A stretch of DNA of 18,808 nucleotides, from assembly GCA_046262935.1 (NCBI GenBank), contig JBHELT010000007.1, forward strand, positions 1-18,808. The letters run 5' to 3'. A program made the translations under genes and the position numbers. Each line of letters opens with the position of its first letter. The stretch's first letter is position 1. This stretch comes from JBHELT01 sp046262935 (GTDB lineage Bacteria > Actinomycetota > CADDZG01 > JAHWKV01). This document shows, piece by piece, positions 12,381-18,808 of this stretch. The notes under the pieces were generated by a model. That model did no database searches and was not told where the DNA came from. It was given only the letters and a program-made list of their open reading frames with translations.

Positions 12381-13617
12381 TTCGAATCACCACGATCCAC
12401 AAAGTTAAAGCGAGCAACCCGTCGCTCGCTAGACTAGACCAAGCGGCCCCGCGCCAGGAATAAGAAGTTATCAGCCAGAGATTGATTCCGACGTTGAACA
12501 CGGCAACGCCGGCCTGGATGGCACTTCGGGTTCCCTGCTTGCCCGCACCAGTTAGGGTGTCGGCCGCAAAATAGTGGAACGATTTGAGGAGAGGCAAGAA
12601 CGCCAGCCAACGCAAGGCCAAGACTGACTCAGAAAAGTCCTTACCGATGAGACGAGGAACGAGCGGAGCAGAGACAATCAGTAAGCCACCAACCGCCAAC
12701 GCGTAGATGGCAGCGATCGGCAGCAACCGCTTCGCGAAGGCCAGGCTCCCCTTAACTCCCTTCGTACCGTGCTGGAAGAATCTTGCGTAGCCCGCGTAAA
12801 GCAAAGAACGAACGGGGGTGAAAGCGACATCGATGATTCGATACGCCGCCCCGTATATGCCGGTTGCACCGAGCGTCGACAACTTTGCGAGCATAGTCTT
12901 GTCGATGTCGTTGTAAATACTTTGTGCAGAGAGGCTCACCGAGAACAGCGCGCCCTCACGAAGCTCTGGCAGCATGTTCGCTGTATCCCGGCGCCCCCGC
13001 CCCAGTTGAGTATTAGCGACCCTCAATGCGATCATTGCAGAGATCCCTGACGCGGTGAGATACACGAACCCCCACTGTGCGGACTCTGCATGCTTTACCG
13101 ATAGTAATAAGGCTGCTGCCCCAATGAGCCGAGTCATGTTCAGAGTGACCATGAGTTGCGCCGTGCGGCCTAGTTTCTCGAATGCCTGGAACGCCTGCGC
13201 GCTTACGTCGAGAACCCTCGAGAAGATCAGGTCGGAAGCAGTGATCGAGATCACAAGAACCAAAGGGATCGAGGGGGGTAAAGCGAAGCGCGACACCAGG
13301 ATTATCAACACGGAGAACACAGACCCACTAACGAAGGTGATCAACTTGGCATTACCCCAATAACGACTGAACGTTTGAGGGTCTCGAGCTACATTCTTGA
13401 TCATCACGTTGCCGGACCCGATGCTCGCGAATGGAGCAAGGATCGCTACGAAGGCTGCAACTCCAACAAATGCTCCATAGCCTTTAGAGCCCAGGAGCCG
13501 AGCGATGATGATGAAGTAACCCGCTTGGATCAACGTTCTCGCCATGTGGCCCGCGAACATCGACACGGTGTTGCGAACGAGGAGGCTTTGTCTTAGTCGA
13601 TCCGAAAGTTGCGACAA
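12355..13617 (-). CDS. Wzx-type polysaccharide flippase
   Basis: 420 residues with about 12-14 hydrophobic helices spread evenly over the length and an N-terminus of the polysaccharide biosynthesis/MATE type (helix with Arg-Asn-Thr, then Tyr-Phe-Ile-Ile-Ile-Ala-Arg-Leu-Leu-Gly, a hallmark of this family). A second hallmark, Tyr-Gly-Ala-Ala-Tyr-Arg-Ile-Ile-Asp, lies near the middle. It should move the lipid-linked repeat unit across the membrane. The frame opens with TTG 13617, 12 bases after the kinase stop, with only a weak ribosome site; an ATG at codon 20 would cut into the first helix and is less likely. Confidence 0.88.
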   Translation of the reverse strand: MSQLSDRLRQSLLVRNTVSMFAGHMARTLIQAGYFIIIARLLGSKGYGAFVGVAAFVAILAPFASIGSGNVMIKNVARDPQTFSRYWGNAKLITFVSGSVFSVLIILVSRFALPPSIPLVLVISITASDLIFSRVLDVSAQAFQAFEKLGRTAQLMVTLNMTRLIGAAALLLSVKHAESAQWGFVYLTASGISAMIALRVANTQLGRGRRDTANMLPELREGALFSVSLSAQSIYNDIDKTMLAKLSTLGATGIYGAAYRIIDVAFTPVRSLLYAGYARFFQHGTKGVKGSLAFAKRLLPIAAIYALAVGGLLIVSAPLVPRLIGKDFSESVLALRWLAFLPLLKSFHYFAADTLTGAGKQGTRSAIQAGVAVFNVGINLWLITSYSWRGAAWSSLASDGLLALTLWIVVIRIGRGRAGV

Positions 13618-13629
13618 GGACTTAAGGCG

Positions 13630-15297
13630 CTATGCGCTTGGCGTTGACTGGACTTGCTTGCGCGACTTCTCGTCGCCTGCATCTTGGTAGTAATAGTGGT
13701 GGTAGTAGTACCCGTATCCTTGTTCGGCGGCCACGTTGTTTAACACGGCCCCCAGGATGTCGGCGCCGGCTCGGCGCAGTTGATCGACCGAGTGCGTTAG
13801 CGCCCGCTTCGTTACCTGCGACAGGTCAACCACCAGCACAACTCCATCGACACGCGTCGCAAGTGCACTGGCTTCGGTCAATCCGAGCACCGGCGGGCTA
13901 TCGACCACCACAAACTCCGAAGATGATGAAAGCCTGCGCAGCAGATGACCAAATCGCGTCGATGCGACCAACTCGCTCGGGTTCGGCGGTACGCCACCGC
14001 CACTCATGAACCTGAAATTGGGAACCGAGTTCTGCTGCAGGGCCCCCTCTAAGGGATAGTCAGGGTCAAGCGCATCGACTACACCTTTTGAATCGCCGAG
14101 CCCGAATAGTTTGTGAGCCGTTGGACGCCGAAGGTCTGCGGCCAACAGGATCGTCTTGGTCCCTCCTTGCGCGAACGCCACAGCAAGGTTCGCAGCCGTT
14201 GTGCTCTTTCCTTCTTGCGCAACCGAACTTGTGATGAGCACTGTTCGAAGCGGCTTGTCGAGCGATATGAACCTCAAGTTTGTTCGAAGTGTCCTGAATG
14301 CTTCCGACGCACCCGAACCAGGCTCGTTGACCATTGCCAGGTAAGGGCTCGGTTGTTTCTCCCACTCTTTGACAGCGGGTATGAATCCCAAGATGGGGGC
14401 CCCAACAACGTCTTCGACATCTTGCGGATCGCGGATGCGATCGTCGAGGTTCTCGGCCAGGAACGCCAACGCAACGCCGAAACCCGAACCCAAGATGAAC
14501 GCGAGCATCATATTCACGATCTTTCGAGGTTTGATGGGATGCGTTGGTGTCTCCGCCGCCCCGATGATGTTGCCACCACCGCTCTGCAATGTTTGCGCGT
14601 CGGGCAACTGGTTCTGTTGCGATGAAAGGACCCCGCGCTGCGAAACCAATCCGTCGCGATTGGCCTTGGCTTCGGCTTTGCTCTTGTCGAGTCCAGAGAT
14701 CTGCGAATCCAACTGTGCTGCATCGGCCCCCGTAGCGGTTGCCCGCTTCGCGCGCAGCGCGTCCTGTTGCTGTTGAAAGTCCGCCATGTTCTTTTCCTGC
14801 TCGGCGATCGATGCGTTGATCTCGTCGAGTTTCTTCGAGACCGCACTCGATGCAGCAAGTACGTTGTTGAGCGCGCGTTCACGCCGAAGATCGATGTATG
14901 CCTTTGCCACCGCATCGGCCCACGCCTTTGCTTCCTCAGGCCGTTCGTGTTGCACGGCGATCCGAACGATCTCGGAGTTCTGGACAACGCTCACACTCAG
15001 AGCCCCCCTGAGGTCGGCCACATCGGGTAGAGCCAGGGCTTTCGCCGCCTTCTCGAGCACAGCGCTTGATTGGATCAGTTGAACCTGGGTCTGGATGCGC
15101 CGCTCAGGATCTACGAAGCTTGCGAACTGGCTCGCTTGATCGGCCTGGGAACCCTGGATCTCGACCTCGGAAGATGCTTGATAGATAGGGGTCATCCGCC
15201 AGGAGATGAGGGCGGTGAAGACGAGTATGGTCAACAAAGTGCCAGCGATGATCCATCGCCGCCGGCGGAGTATGTGAAGGTAATCGCGAAGTTCCAA
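13630..15297 (-). CDS. Chain-length regulator fused to bacterial tyrosine kinase (Wzz/BY-kinase)
   Basis: 555 residues. A Wzz-type first membrane helix is at about 16-33, a periplasmic region with coiled coil at about 145-225, a Pro-containing segment (Pro-Ile-Lys-Pro-Arg-Lys) and a second helix at about 260-281. The cytoplasmic kinase has Walker A Ser-Ser-Val-Ala-Gln-Glu-Gly-Lys-Ser-Thr at 357-366, Walker A' Leu-Leu-Ala-Ala-Asp-Leu-Arg-Arg-Pro at 384-392 and Walker B Val-Val-Val-Asp-Ser-Pro-Pro at 463-469. The autophosphorylated tail has seven tyrosines at 528, 530-532 and 535-537. It controls polymer length and export through cycles of phosphorylation. It is the first gene of the minus-strand exopolysaccharide operon. 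The TTG at 15297 is chosen because a TAAGAT box 7 bases upstream fits a leaderless start. The phosphatase gene diverges 59 bases away. Confidence 0.93.
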   Translation of the reverse strand: MELRDYLHILRRRRWIIAGTLLTILVFTALISWRMTPIYQASSEVEIQGSQADQASQFASFVDPERRIQTQVQLIQSSAVLEKAAKALALPDVADLRGALSVSVVQNSEIVRIAVQHERPEEAKAWADAVAKAYIDLRRERALNNVLAASSAVSKKLDEINASIAEQEKNMADFQQQQDALRAKRATATGADAAQLDSQISGLDKSKAEAKANRDGLVSQRGVLSSQQNQLPDAQTLQSGGGNIIGAAETPTHPIKPRKIVNMMLAFILGSGFGVALAFLAENLDDRIRDPQDVEDVVGAPILGFIPAVKEWEKQPSPYLAMVNEPGSGASEAFRTLRTNLRFISLDKPLRTVLITSSVAQEGKSTTAANLAVAFAQGGTKTILLAADLRRPTAHKLFGLGDSKGVVDALDPDYPLEGALQQNSVPNFRFMSGGGVPPNPSELVASTRFGHLLRRLSSSSEFVVVDSPPVLGLTEASALATRVDGVVLVVDLSQVTKRALTHSVDQLRRAGADILGAVLNNVAAEQGYGYYYHHYYYQDAGDEKSRKQVQSTPSA

Positions 15298-15356
15298 CCG
15301 TGGAATCTTATCGGTGCGGTGGCTTCAGCGCACCATGGGAGCACTAACATAAGGTG
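15298..15356. promoter_or_regulatory. Short divergent promoter region, kinase versus phosphatase
   Basis: Only 59 bases separate the two start codons. TAAGAT on the minus strand (15310-15305) ends 7 bases before the kinase TTG, and TAACAT on the plus strand (15345-15350) ends 6 bases before the phosphatase ATG, so both messages would start at or beside their first codon. Neither start has a well-spaced ribosome site. No clear -35 boxes or operator are seen. Confidence 0.45.
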
Positions 15357-15944
15357 ATGTCCCGGATCCTGTACGTGTGCACAGGCAACATCTGCCGTTC
15401 GCCCATGGCTGCTGCGATCGCCCTGAGCACGTGGGCCCCGTTCGATCCGTCGCTGACCGTGATGAGCGCCGGCATCATGCGAAGCGGGCTTCCAGCAACG
15501 AAAGAGGCCCAGCAGGCCATGGTAAGTCGCGGCATGGATATCTCTTCGCACGTTTCAACATCGCTGAGCCGCGCCCTTTCAGAAAACTCATTTGACCTCA
15601 TCGTGGGGATGGAGCGCCGCCACGTACGCAAGGTCTTGGAGCACGACCTTGACCTGCTTGCGGTCACCTTCAATCTGATAGAGCTCGCCGGGCGTACGCA
15701 GGGGACACCAAGAACTGACCAAGAGACACTCAGGGACTACCTCGACAGGATCGGTGAGGGCCGGCGGCCCTCGATGTACGTGGGGGAGCGATTGGAGGAG
15801 GACATCGAAGACCCTTTCGGCCAGTCATACGATGTTTACGAGGCGACGGCGGATCTGCTAACCAAGCTGATCGACGAAATGGTTGACTCGCTGTGGCCGG
15901 CGAACCAGACGAATGCCCCAAACCCCTTACGCGATATGGGTTAA
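15357..15944 (+). CDS. Low-molecular-weight protein tyrosine phosphatase (Wzb-like)
   Basis: 195 residues from ATG 15357; a GTG one codon earlier is also possible. The phosphate-binding loop Cys8-Thr-Gly-Asn-Ile-Cys-Arg14-Ser is at the N-terminus as in the whole family (CX5R), and the general-acid Asp is in Glu-Asp-Pro-Phe-Gly near residue 154. The family is usually about 150 residues; this one has an insertion before the Asp-Pro motif and a C-terminal extension of some 20 polar residues. It should remove phosphate from the tyrosine-rich tail of the divergent kinase and so keep the kinase cycling. The expected neighbour is therefore present, and the pairing is well known for exopolysaccharide loci. 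Confidence 0.92.
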   Translation: MSRILYVCTGNICRSPMAAAIALSTWAPFDPSLTVMSAGIMRSGLPATKEAQQAMVSRGMDISSHVSTSLSRALSENSFDLIVGMERRHVRKVLEHDLDLLAVTFNLIELAGRTQGTPRTDQETLRDYLDRIGEGRRPSMYVGERLEEDIEDPFGQSYDVYEATADLLTKLIDEMVDSLWPANQTNAPNPLRDMG

Positions 15945-16134
15945 TTTCACGTTAAGCGGTTGACACTGGGAGTGGACCGTGGGAAGGTAGCACCTCGCTT
16001 CTAGCTATTTCTAACTAGTTAGTCGTTACTTCGAAGATTGATGTTTCTTCATCATTCTGAGGGGAACCTAATCTAAGCGGGGCCGTTCCAGCGGCGGAGC
16101 GGTCGAAGGTGAACATCGATATTTGGAGGCAATC
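15945..16134. other. Intergenic region upstream of the 90-residue secreted protein
   Basis: 190 bases without a gene. It holds a perfect 12-base palindrome CTAACTAGTTAG (16011-16022), a consensus TTGACA at 15960-15965 with no matching -10 at the proper distance, and a small stem TGATG/CATCA at about 16039-16054. The promoter for the downstream gene is presumably here but I cannot place it with confidence. Confidence 0.4.
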
Positions 16135-16407
16135 ATGAAGAAAAAGGGTCTGCTGTCATTCCTACCGATGGCCATGATCGTGGTCGGTCTCGCTGTAGTG
16201 CTTGTTGCAGGCCTCGCGGCTTCCGGGCTTGCGCAATCGGCCTCATCGGCCGCAGCTCCTGTCGCTAAACACTTCATCTCTTCTCTCCAACGCTCCGATA
16301 ACAGCCCCAACAGCGGGGATGTGAAGCACAAGCCCCCTTACTGCAACCCCAAGGACAACAAGAACAAAGACAAGTGCGACCCCAACGGCTCCAAGGGGAA
16401 CCACTGA
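16135..16407 (+). CDS. Small secreted or membrane-anchored protein with polar tail
   Basis: 90 residues from ATG 16135, preceded by GGAGG at 16125-16129. Met-Lys-Lys-Lys-Gly is followed by a long hydrophobic stretch (about residues 6-34) that is a signal peptide, possibly cleaved after Gly-Leu-Ala near residue 33, or a membrane anchor. The rest is hydrophilic: an Ala/Ser linker, then a tail rich in Lys, Asn, Asp and Pro with two cysteines (Tyr-Cys-Asn-Pro and Lys-Cys-Asp-Pro) that could pair. No family is recognised. It is a single-gene unit with its own terminator 35 bases on. Confidence 0.7.
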   Translation: MKKKGLLSFLPMAMIVVGLAVVLVAGLAASGLAQSASSAAAPVAKHFISSLQRSDNSPNSGDVKHKPPYCNPKDNKNKDKCDPNGSKGNH

Positions 16408-16441
16408 GAAAAGCCTGATGGCTGATTAACCTCAAACTCGA

Positions 16442-16480
16442 AAGAAGCGCATCCCCCAAATGGGTGCGCTTCTTTTCTTT
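16442..16480 (+). terminator. Rho-independent terminator after the 90-residue secreted protein
   Basis: The stem AAGAAGCGCA/TGCGCTTCTT is extended by CCC/GGG across a one-base bulge, with a short loop, and is followed by TTTCTTT. It starts 35 bases past the stop codon. This is a strong intrinsic terminator and separates this gene from the Asp-box protein. Confidence 0.85.
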
Positions 16481-16547
16481 GCTGCGAGTGAAGTGAACGC
16501 TCTGCGCAACCGAAGCAAGTACCTGTCCTTCAAAGGAAAGGTGCGCG

Positions 16548-18077
16548 ATGGGTTGGGCTGCACGTTCTTCACGGCGATTGGTTCTTGCGATCGCATCGGC
16601 GTGGGTTGCAACCGTTTACGTCGCGATATCGCCTCCAATTGCTGTTGCGATCGCACCTTCGTATACGAACTATCCCGCGCCAACCGCGTCGTTCACCACT
16701 CCCGTGGGGCCGGGCGGTCTCACGTTCACCCATAGCGCCAAAGCGGGGGAGCCGACCATCGGAGTCGATCGTCGGACCGGCGCCACTATCTATCAAGGGG
16801 GTCTCTACACCTACAAGGTTTCTTGGAGCGGCAGGACCCCGCCGGTCGCAACTTGGAGTGACATCTCCCCGCCCGCCGCCCTGGTGGCATATCGAAAAAG
16901 CAGTGACGCGTTCATGTATGTCGATCCCGAGACCGGACGCGCCTTCGTCACGCAGTTGAACGGCGATTGCAGCGTCATGGACTACACGTCGAACGACGGC
17001 GCAACCTGGACGCACTCGGTGCTCGGTTGCGGTATCGGATCGGGATTCGATCATCAATCGCTGGTGGGGGGACGATACGCGAACCCGGCCCCCGCGCACG
17101 GCGCCGATTATCCGAACAACCTTTATTACTGCGCACAGCAAGAAGCGGGGGCCGGTTGCGCACGAAGCGACGACGGCGGCAACACCTTTGGCGTTGCGAG
17201 CCAGATGTACACGACATTCGGGTCGGTGAATCCTCCTGCAGTAACCGGTAGGTCGTCGATCGCCCAGACAGGCTGCATCGGGATGCACGGGCAACCTGCG
17301 ATCGCTTCGGACGGAACGCTTTACGTTCCCAACCGATCCTGCCTTTACCCTGCCGACACAGCAGTAGCGGAGGTTCAATCGGTGATCCGCTCCGACGACA
17401 ATGGCCGCACGTGGGAGCCGATGCCCGTTAAATCGCCCGGTTGGACCAAGGGTGCGTGCGCAGCTTGGTGCGCGACCCGTCAGGACGAATCGGACCCAGC
17501 GGTGGCGGTTGGGTCTTCGGGCAGCGTCTATTTCGGTTGGCAGGAGGACACCCCGAGCGGTGGGAGCGCCGCCAAGGTTTCGGTAAGTCACGACAAAGGA
17601 GGTTCGTGGTCGCCGCCGGTCAACGTTAGCGTTTCGCCATCTTGGGCCGGGGTCCCGATCAACAATGTGCAATTCCCCGCGGTCGTGGCCGGCGACGACG
17701 GTCGAGCGGCGATGTCTTTCTTGGGGACCCCGAGTGCCGGCGACGATCAAAGCGCGTCGTTCAGTGCCGAGTGGCACCTGTACATCGCGACGACATTTGA
17801 CGGTGGCGCGTCATGGTCGACCGTCGAGGCGACCCCAGGGGACCCTGTTCAACGTGGGTGGATCTGCATGGCTGGGACGTCTTGCACCAGTGGCCGTAAC
17901 CTGCTCGATTTCCAAGACATAACCATCGATGCTCGTGGCCTGGTGCAAGTCGCCTACGCCGATGGATGCATAGGTGCATGCGTTCTGCCGACGGGTACCT
18001 CAGCTTCTTCTACCGATGCGCTCCTCACTATCGCGCGGCAAACGGCAGGTCGTGGACTGCTGTCGATGTATGACTAG
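16548..18077 (+). CDS. Secreted Asp-box (BNR/sialidase-like) repeat protein
   Basis: 509 residues. A signal peptide with Arg-rich start and hydrophobic core occupies about residues 1-36. Five Asp-box motifs (Ser/Thr-x-Asp-x-Gly-x-Thr/Ser-Trp/Phe) lie at about 148-154, 207-214, 282-289, 347-354 and 416-423, evenly spaced by some 60-75 residues, predicting a beta-propeller as in sialidases and related exo-acting proteins. Many cysteines suggest disulfides outside the cell. The arginine triad and Tyr/Glu nucleophile of true sialidases cannot be assigned with confidence, so enzymatic sialidase activity is not claimed. The ATG has AAAGGAAAGG at 16532-16541. It ends 2 bases from the convergent lipoprotein gene. 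A link to the exopolysaccharide is only positional. Confidence 0.8.
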   Translation: MGWAARSSRRLVLAIASAWVATVYVAISPPIAVAIAPSYTNYPAPTASFTTPVGPGGLTFTHSAKAGEPTIGVDRRTGATIYQGGLYTYKVSWSGRTPPVATWSDISPPAALVAYRKSSDAFMYVDPETGRAFVTQLNGDCSVMDYTSNDGATWTHSVLGCGIGSGFDHQSLVGGRYANPAPAHGADYPNNLYYCAQQEAGAGCARSDDGGNTFGVASQMYTTFGSVNPPAVTGRSSIAQTGCIGMHGQPAIASDGTLYVPNRSCLYPADTAVAEVQSVIRSDDNGRTWEPMPVKSPGWTKGACAAWCATRQDESDPAVAVGSSGSVYFGWQEDTPSGGSAAKVSVSHDKGGSWSPPVNVSVSPSWAGVPINNVQFPAVVAGDDGRAAMSFLGTPSAGDDQSASFSAEWHLYIATTFDGGASWSTVEATPGDPVQRGWICMAGTSCTSGRNLLDFQDITIDARGLVQVAYADGCIGACVLPTGTSASSTDALLTIARQTAGRGLLSMYD

Positions 18078-18079
18078 AG

Positions 18080-18559
18080 CTACTTAACCAACTCTTTGTC
18101 GATGGTCAGTTGCGTCCAGGTCCTGTCGCAGAAGGGGGCACTGACTCTTACTGCTATGAACACTTTGTCTTTGCGGAAGTGCCCATCGAGCTCGGGTTTG
18201 GCGGGTTCCACTTCACCTGAAACCTCGACCCACCCTTCGGTCTTCCACGTTTGACTGACGCGTTTTTGAGCGGCCTTGAAATCCTCGTGCCACGCGGCGC
18301 GCCCTGACTCGCCAGAGGCTATTGCTTTCTTTTCGATCCAGATGCTCTCGGGCATCGACGGGATCTGCTGCATAGCCTCGGCCGTTGCGCTTCGTGGCAG
18401 TTCGGTGCAGGTGCTTGGCGATGTGTTAGGCGAGATCGAGGTCGTTGCCCCGGGACCGGGAGACAGCTTCGAAATGCCGACAGTGCCAGGCTTCTTCTGG
18501 CATCCAACGAGCAAGAAGATGAAGAGCAATGACGCCGTTGTTCGTGTGGGGGGCTTCAT
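18080..18559 (-). CDS. Predicted lipoprotein of unknown function
   Basis: 159 residues from ATG 18559 (an ATG at 18565 is the alternative). This start puts a lipoprotein signal at the N-terminus: Lys and Arg, a hydrophobic run, and the lipobox Leu-Val-Gly-Cys with Cys20 as the lipidated residue. A Ser/Pro/Thr-rich linker of about 40 residues follows, then a compact domain with Trp, Lys and Glu-rich helices and a last strand part ending near Asp-Arg-Thr-Trp-Thr-Gln-Leu. Two more cysteines occur in the mature part. No domain is recognised. The longer frame to 18733 lacks any signal and is rejected. A TATGCT box just upstream on the minus strand may be a leaderless promoter. Confidence 0.75.
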   Translation of the reverse strand: MKPPTRTTASLLFIFLLVGCQKKPGTVGISKLSPGPGATTSISPNTSPSTCTELPRSATAEAMQQIPSMPESIWIEKKAIASGESGRAAWHEDFKAAQKRVSQTWKTEGWVEVSGEVEPAKPELDGHFRKDKVFIAVRVSAPFCDRTWTQLTIDKELVK

Positions 18560-18565
18560 AGGCAT

Positions 18566-18734
18566 GAGAGCATATTCGATTGCCTTCGCCCCGTTGTGAC
18601 GCCTCTTCCTTGGATTTCCCAAGATTTTCGGCGGAAAAGAAGGAATCTTGGCCCCCAACGGCGAATGAGATACGAGATTGCATTGGTGGGCAGATCTCAT
18701 GGGCGGCCCGCTCCGGTTTCTAGGGAGGAACAAA
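18566..18734. other. Divergent intergenic region
   Basis: 169 bases between the lipoprotein gene (minus) and the start of a further gene (plus). It holds an inverted repeat CCAAGATT/AATCTTGG (18619-18626 and 18644-18651, loop of 17) that could be an operator or RNA stem. No other element is evident. Confidence 0.35.
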
Positions 18735-18808
18735 TTGAGAACATGGTCAGGATTCGTAACGCGCGTATCGGTTCGGAGATTCTTCTCAACAGCGGTTGCG
18801 ACCGCTCT
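18735..18808 (+). CDS. Start of a probable exported protein, cut by the window end
   Basis: A TTG at 18735 is preceded by AGGGAGG (18722-18728) at normal spacing and opens a frame that stays open to the edge. The 24 visible residues include several Arg and then Phe-Phe-Ser-Thr-Ala-Val-Ala-Thr-Ala, which resembles the start of a signal peptide. An ATG at 18743 in another frame also remains open but has a poorer ribosome site. Too little is present to name a product. Confidence 0.4.
   Translation, partial: MRTWSGFVTRVSVRRFFSTAVATA

Noticed and set aside
15960..15965. Consensus TTGACA as a -35 box
   Set aside because: No acceptable -10 hexamer lies 16-19 bases downstream, so it is not called a promoter.
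16569..17777. A 402-codon minus-strand frame opposite the Asp-box gene
   Set aside because: Long but Arg-rich and without domains or signal; it is an antisense shadow caused by codon bias in the real gene, which has a signal peptide and five Asp boxes.
18560..18733. Longer N-terminus for the lipoprotein
   Set aside because: The added residues are polar and carry no signal, while the start at 18559 gives a proper lipobox.
1..18808. CRISPR array, insertion sequence, tRNA or rRNA
   Set aside because: No regularly spaced direct repeats, transposase motifs, terminal inverted repeats or RNA gene signatures were seen on reading both strands.

Overview
The window looks like a chromosomal segment from a member of the Actinomycetota, probably an uncultivated or poorly studied lineage. 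This is inferred from moderately high GC, frequent GTG and TTG starts, several starts placed as if leaderless, a DUF4012 protein and an actinobacterial-type lasso leader motif. No rRNA, tRNA, transposase or CRISPR array is visible, so the taxon cannot be fixed further.

Left end (1-3338): a lasso-peptide (RiPP) locus. It holds the end of a PqqD-like recognition element (RRE), a B2-type transglutaminase-fold leader protease overlapping it by ATGA, an asparagine-synthetase-like cyclase reduced to the synthetase domain, and an HPr-kinase-like P-loop protein on the other strand. A 56-codon gene at 3168-3338 (+), too short for ordinary gene calling, reads as the lasso precursor. Its leader carries Tyr, Pro, Ile and Thr at exactly -17, -14, -12 and -2, and the predicted core starts with Gly and has Asp at position 9, giving a 9-residue macrolactam ring. 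A small secreted protein of unknown function sits, reversed, between the protease and the cyclase. No transporter gene is inside the window.

Middle (3335-15944): an exopolysaccharide locus on the minus strand, transcribed from about 15297 down to 3335 with mostly overlapping or closely spaced genes. In order: a Wzz/tyrosine-kinase fusion, a Wzx-type flippase, an O-antigen-ligase/Wzy-type polymerase, two GT4 glycosyltransferases, a WecG/TagA glycosyltransferase, an NAD-dependent sugar epimerase/dehydratase, a sugar transferase fused to DUF4012, then three small genes: a coiled-coil protein, a one-helix membrane protein and a membrane-anchored Ig-like surface protein. Diverging from the kinase is a low-molecular-weight tyrosine phosphatase, the expected partner that would reset the kinase. 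Together these would start a lipid-linked repeat unit, extend it, flip it, polymerise it and control chain length; the tail genes are candidates for surface attachment.

Right end (15945-18808): three exported proteins of less certain role (a 90-residue secreted peptide with its own terminator, a five-Asp-box sialidase-like protein and a convergent lipoprotein), then the first codons of a further probable exported protein cut by the window edge.

The most interesting points are the unlisted lasso precursor and its unusual enzyme set. The precursor stops tail-to-tail in the same CTAG as the last exopolysaccharide gene, with no terminator seen between, so the two loci may interfere transcriptionally.
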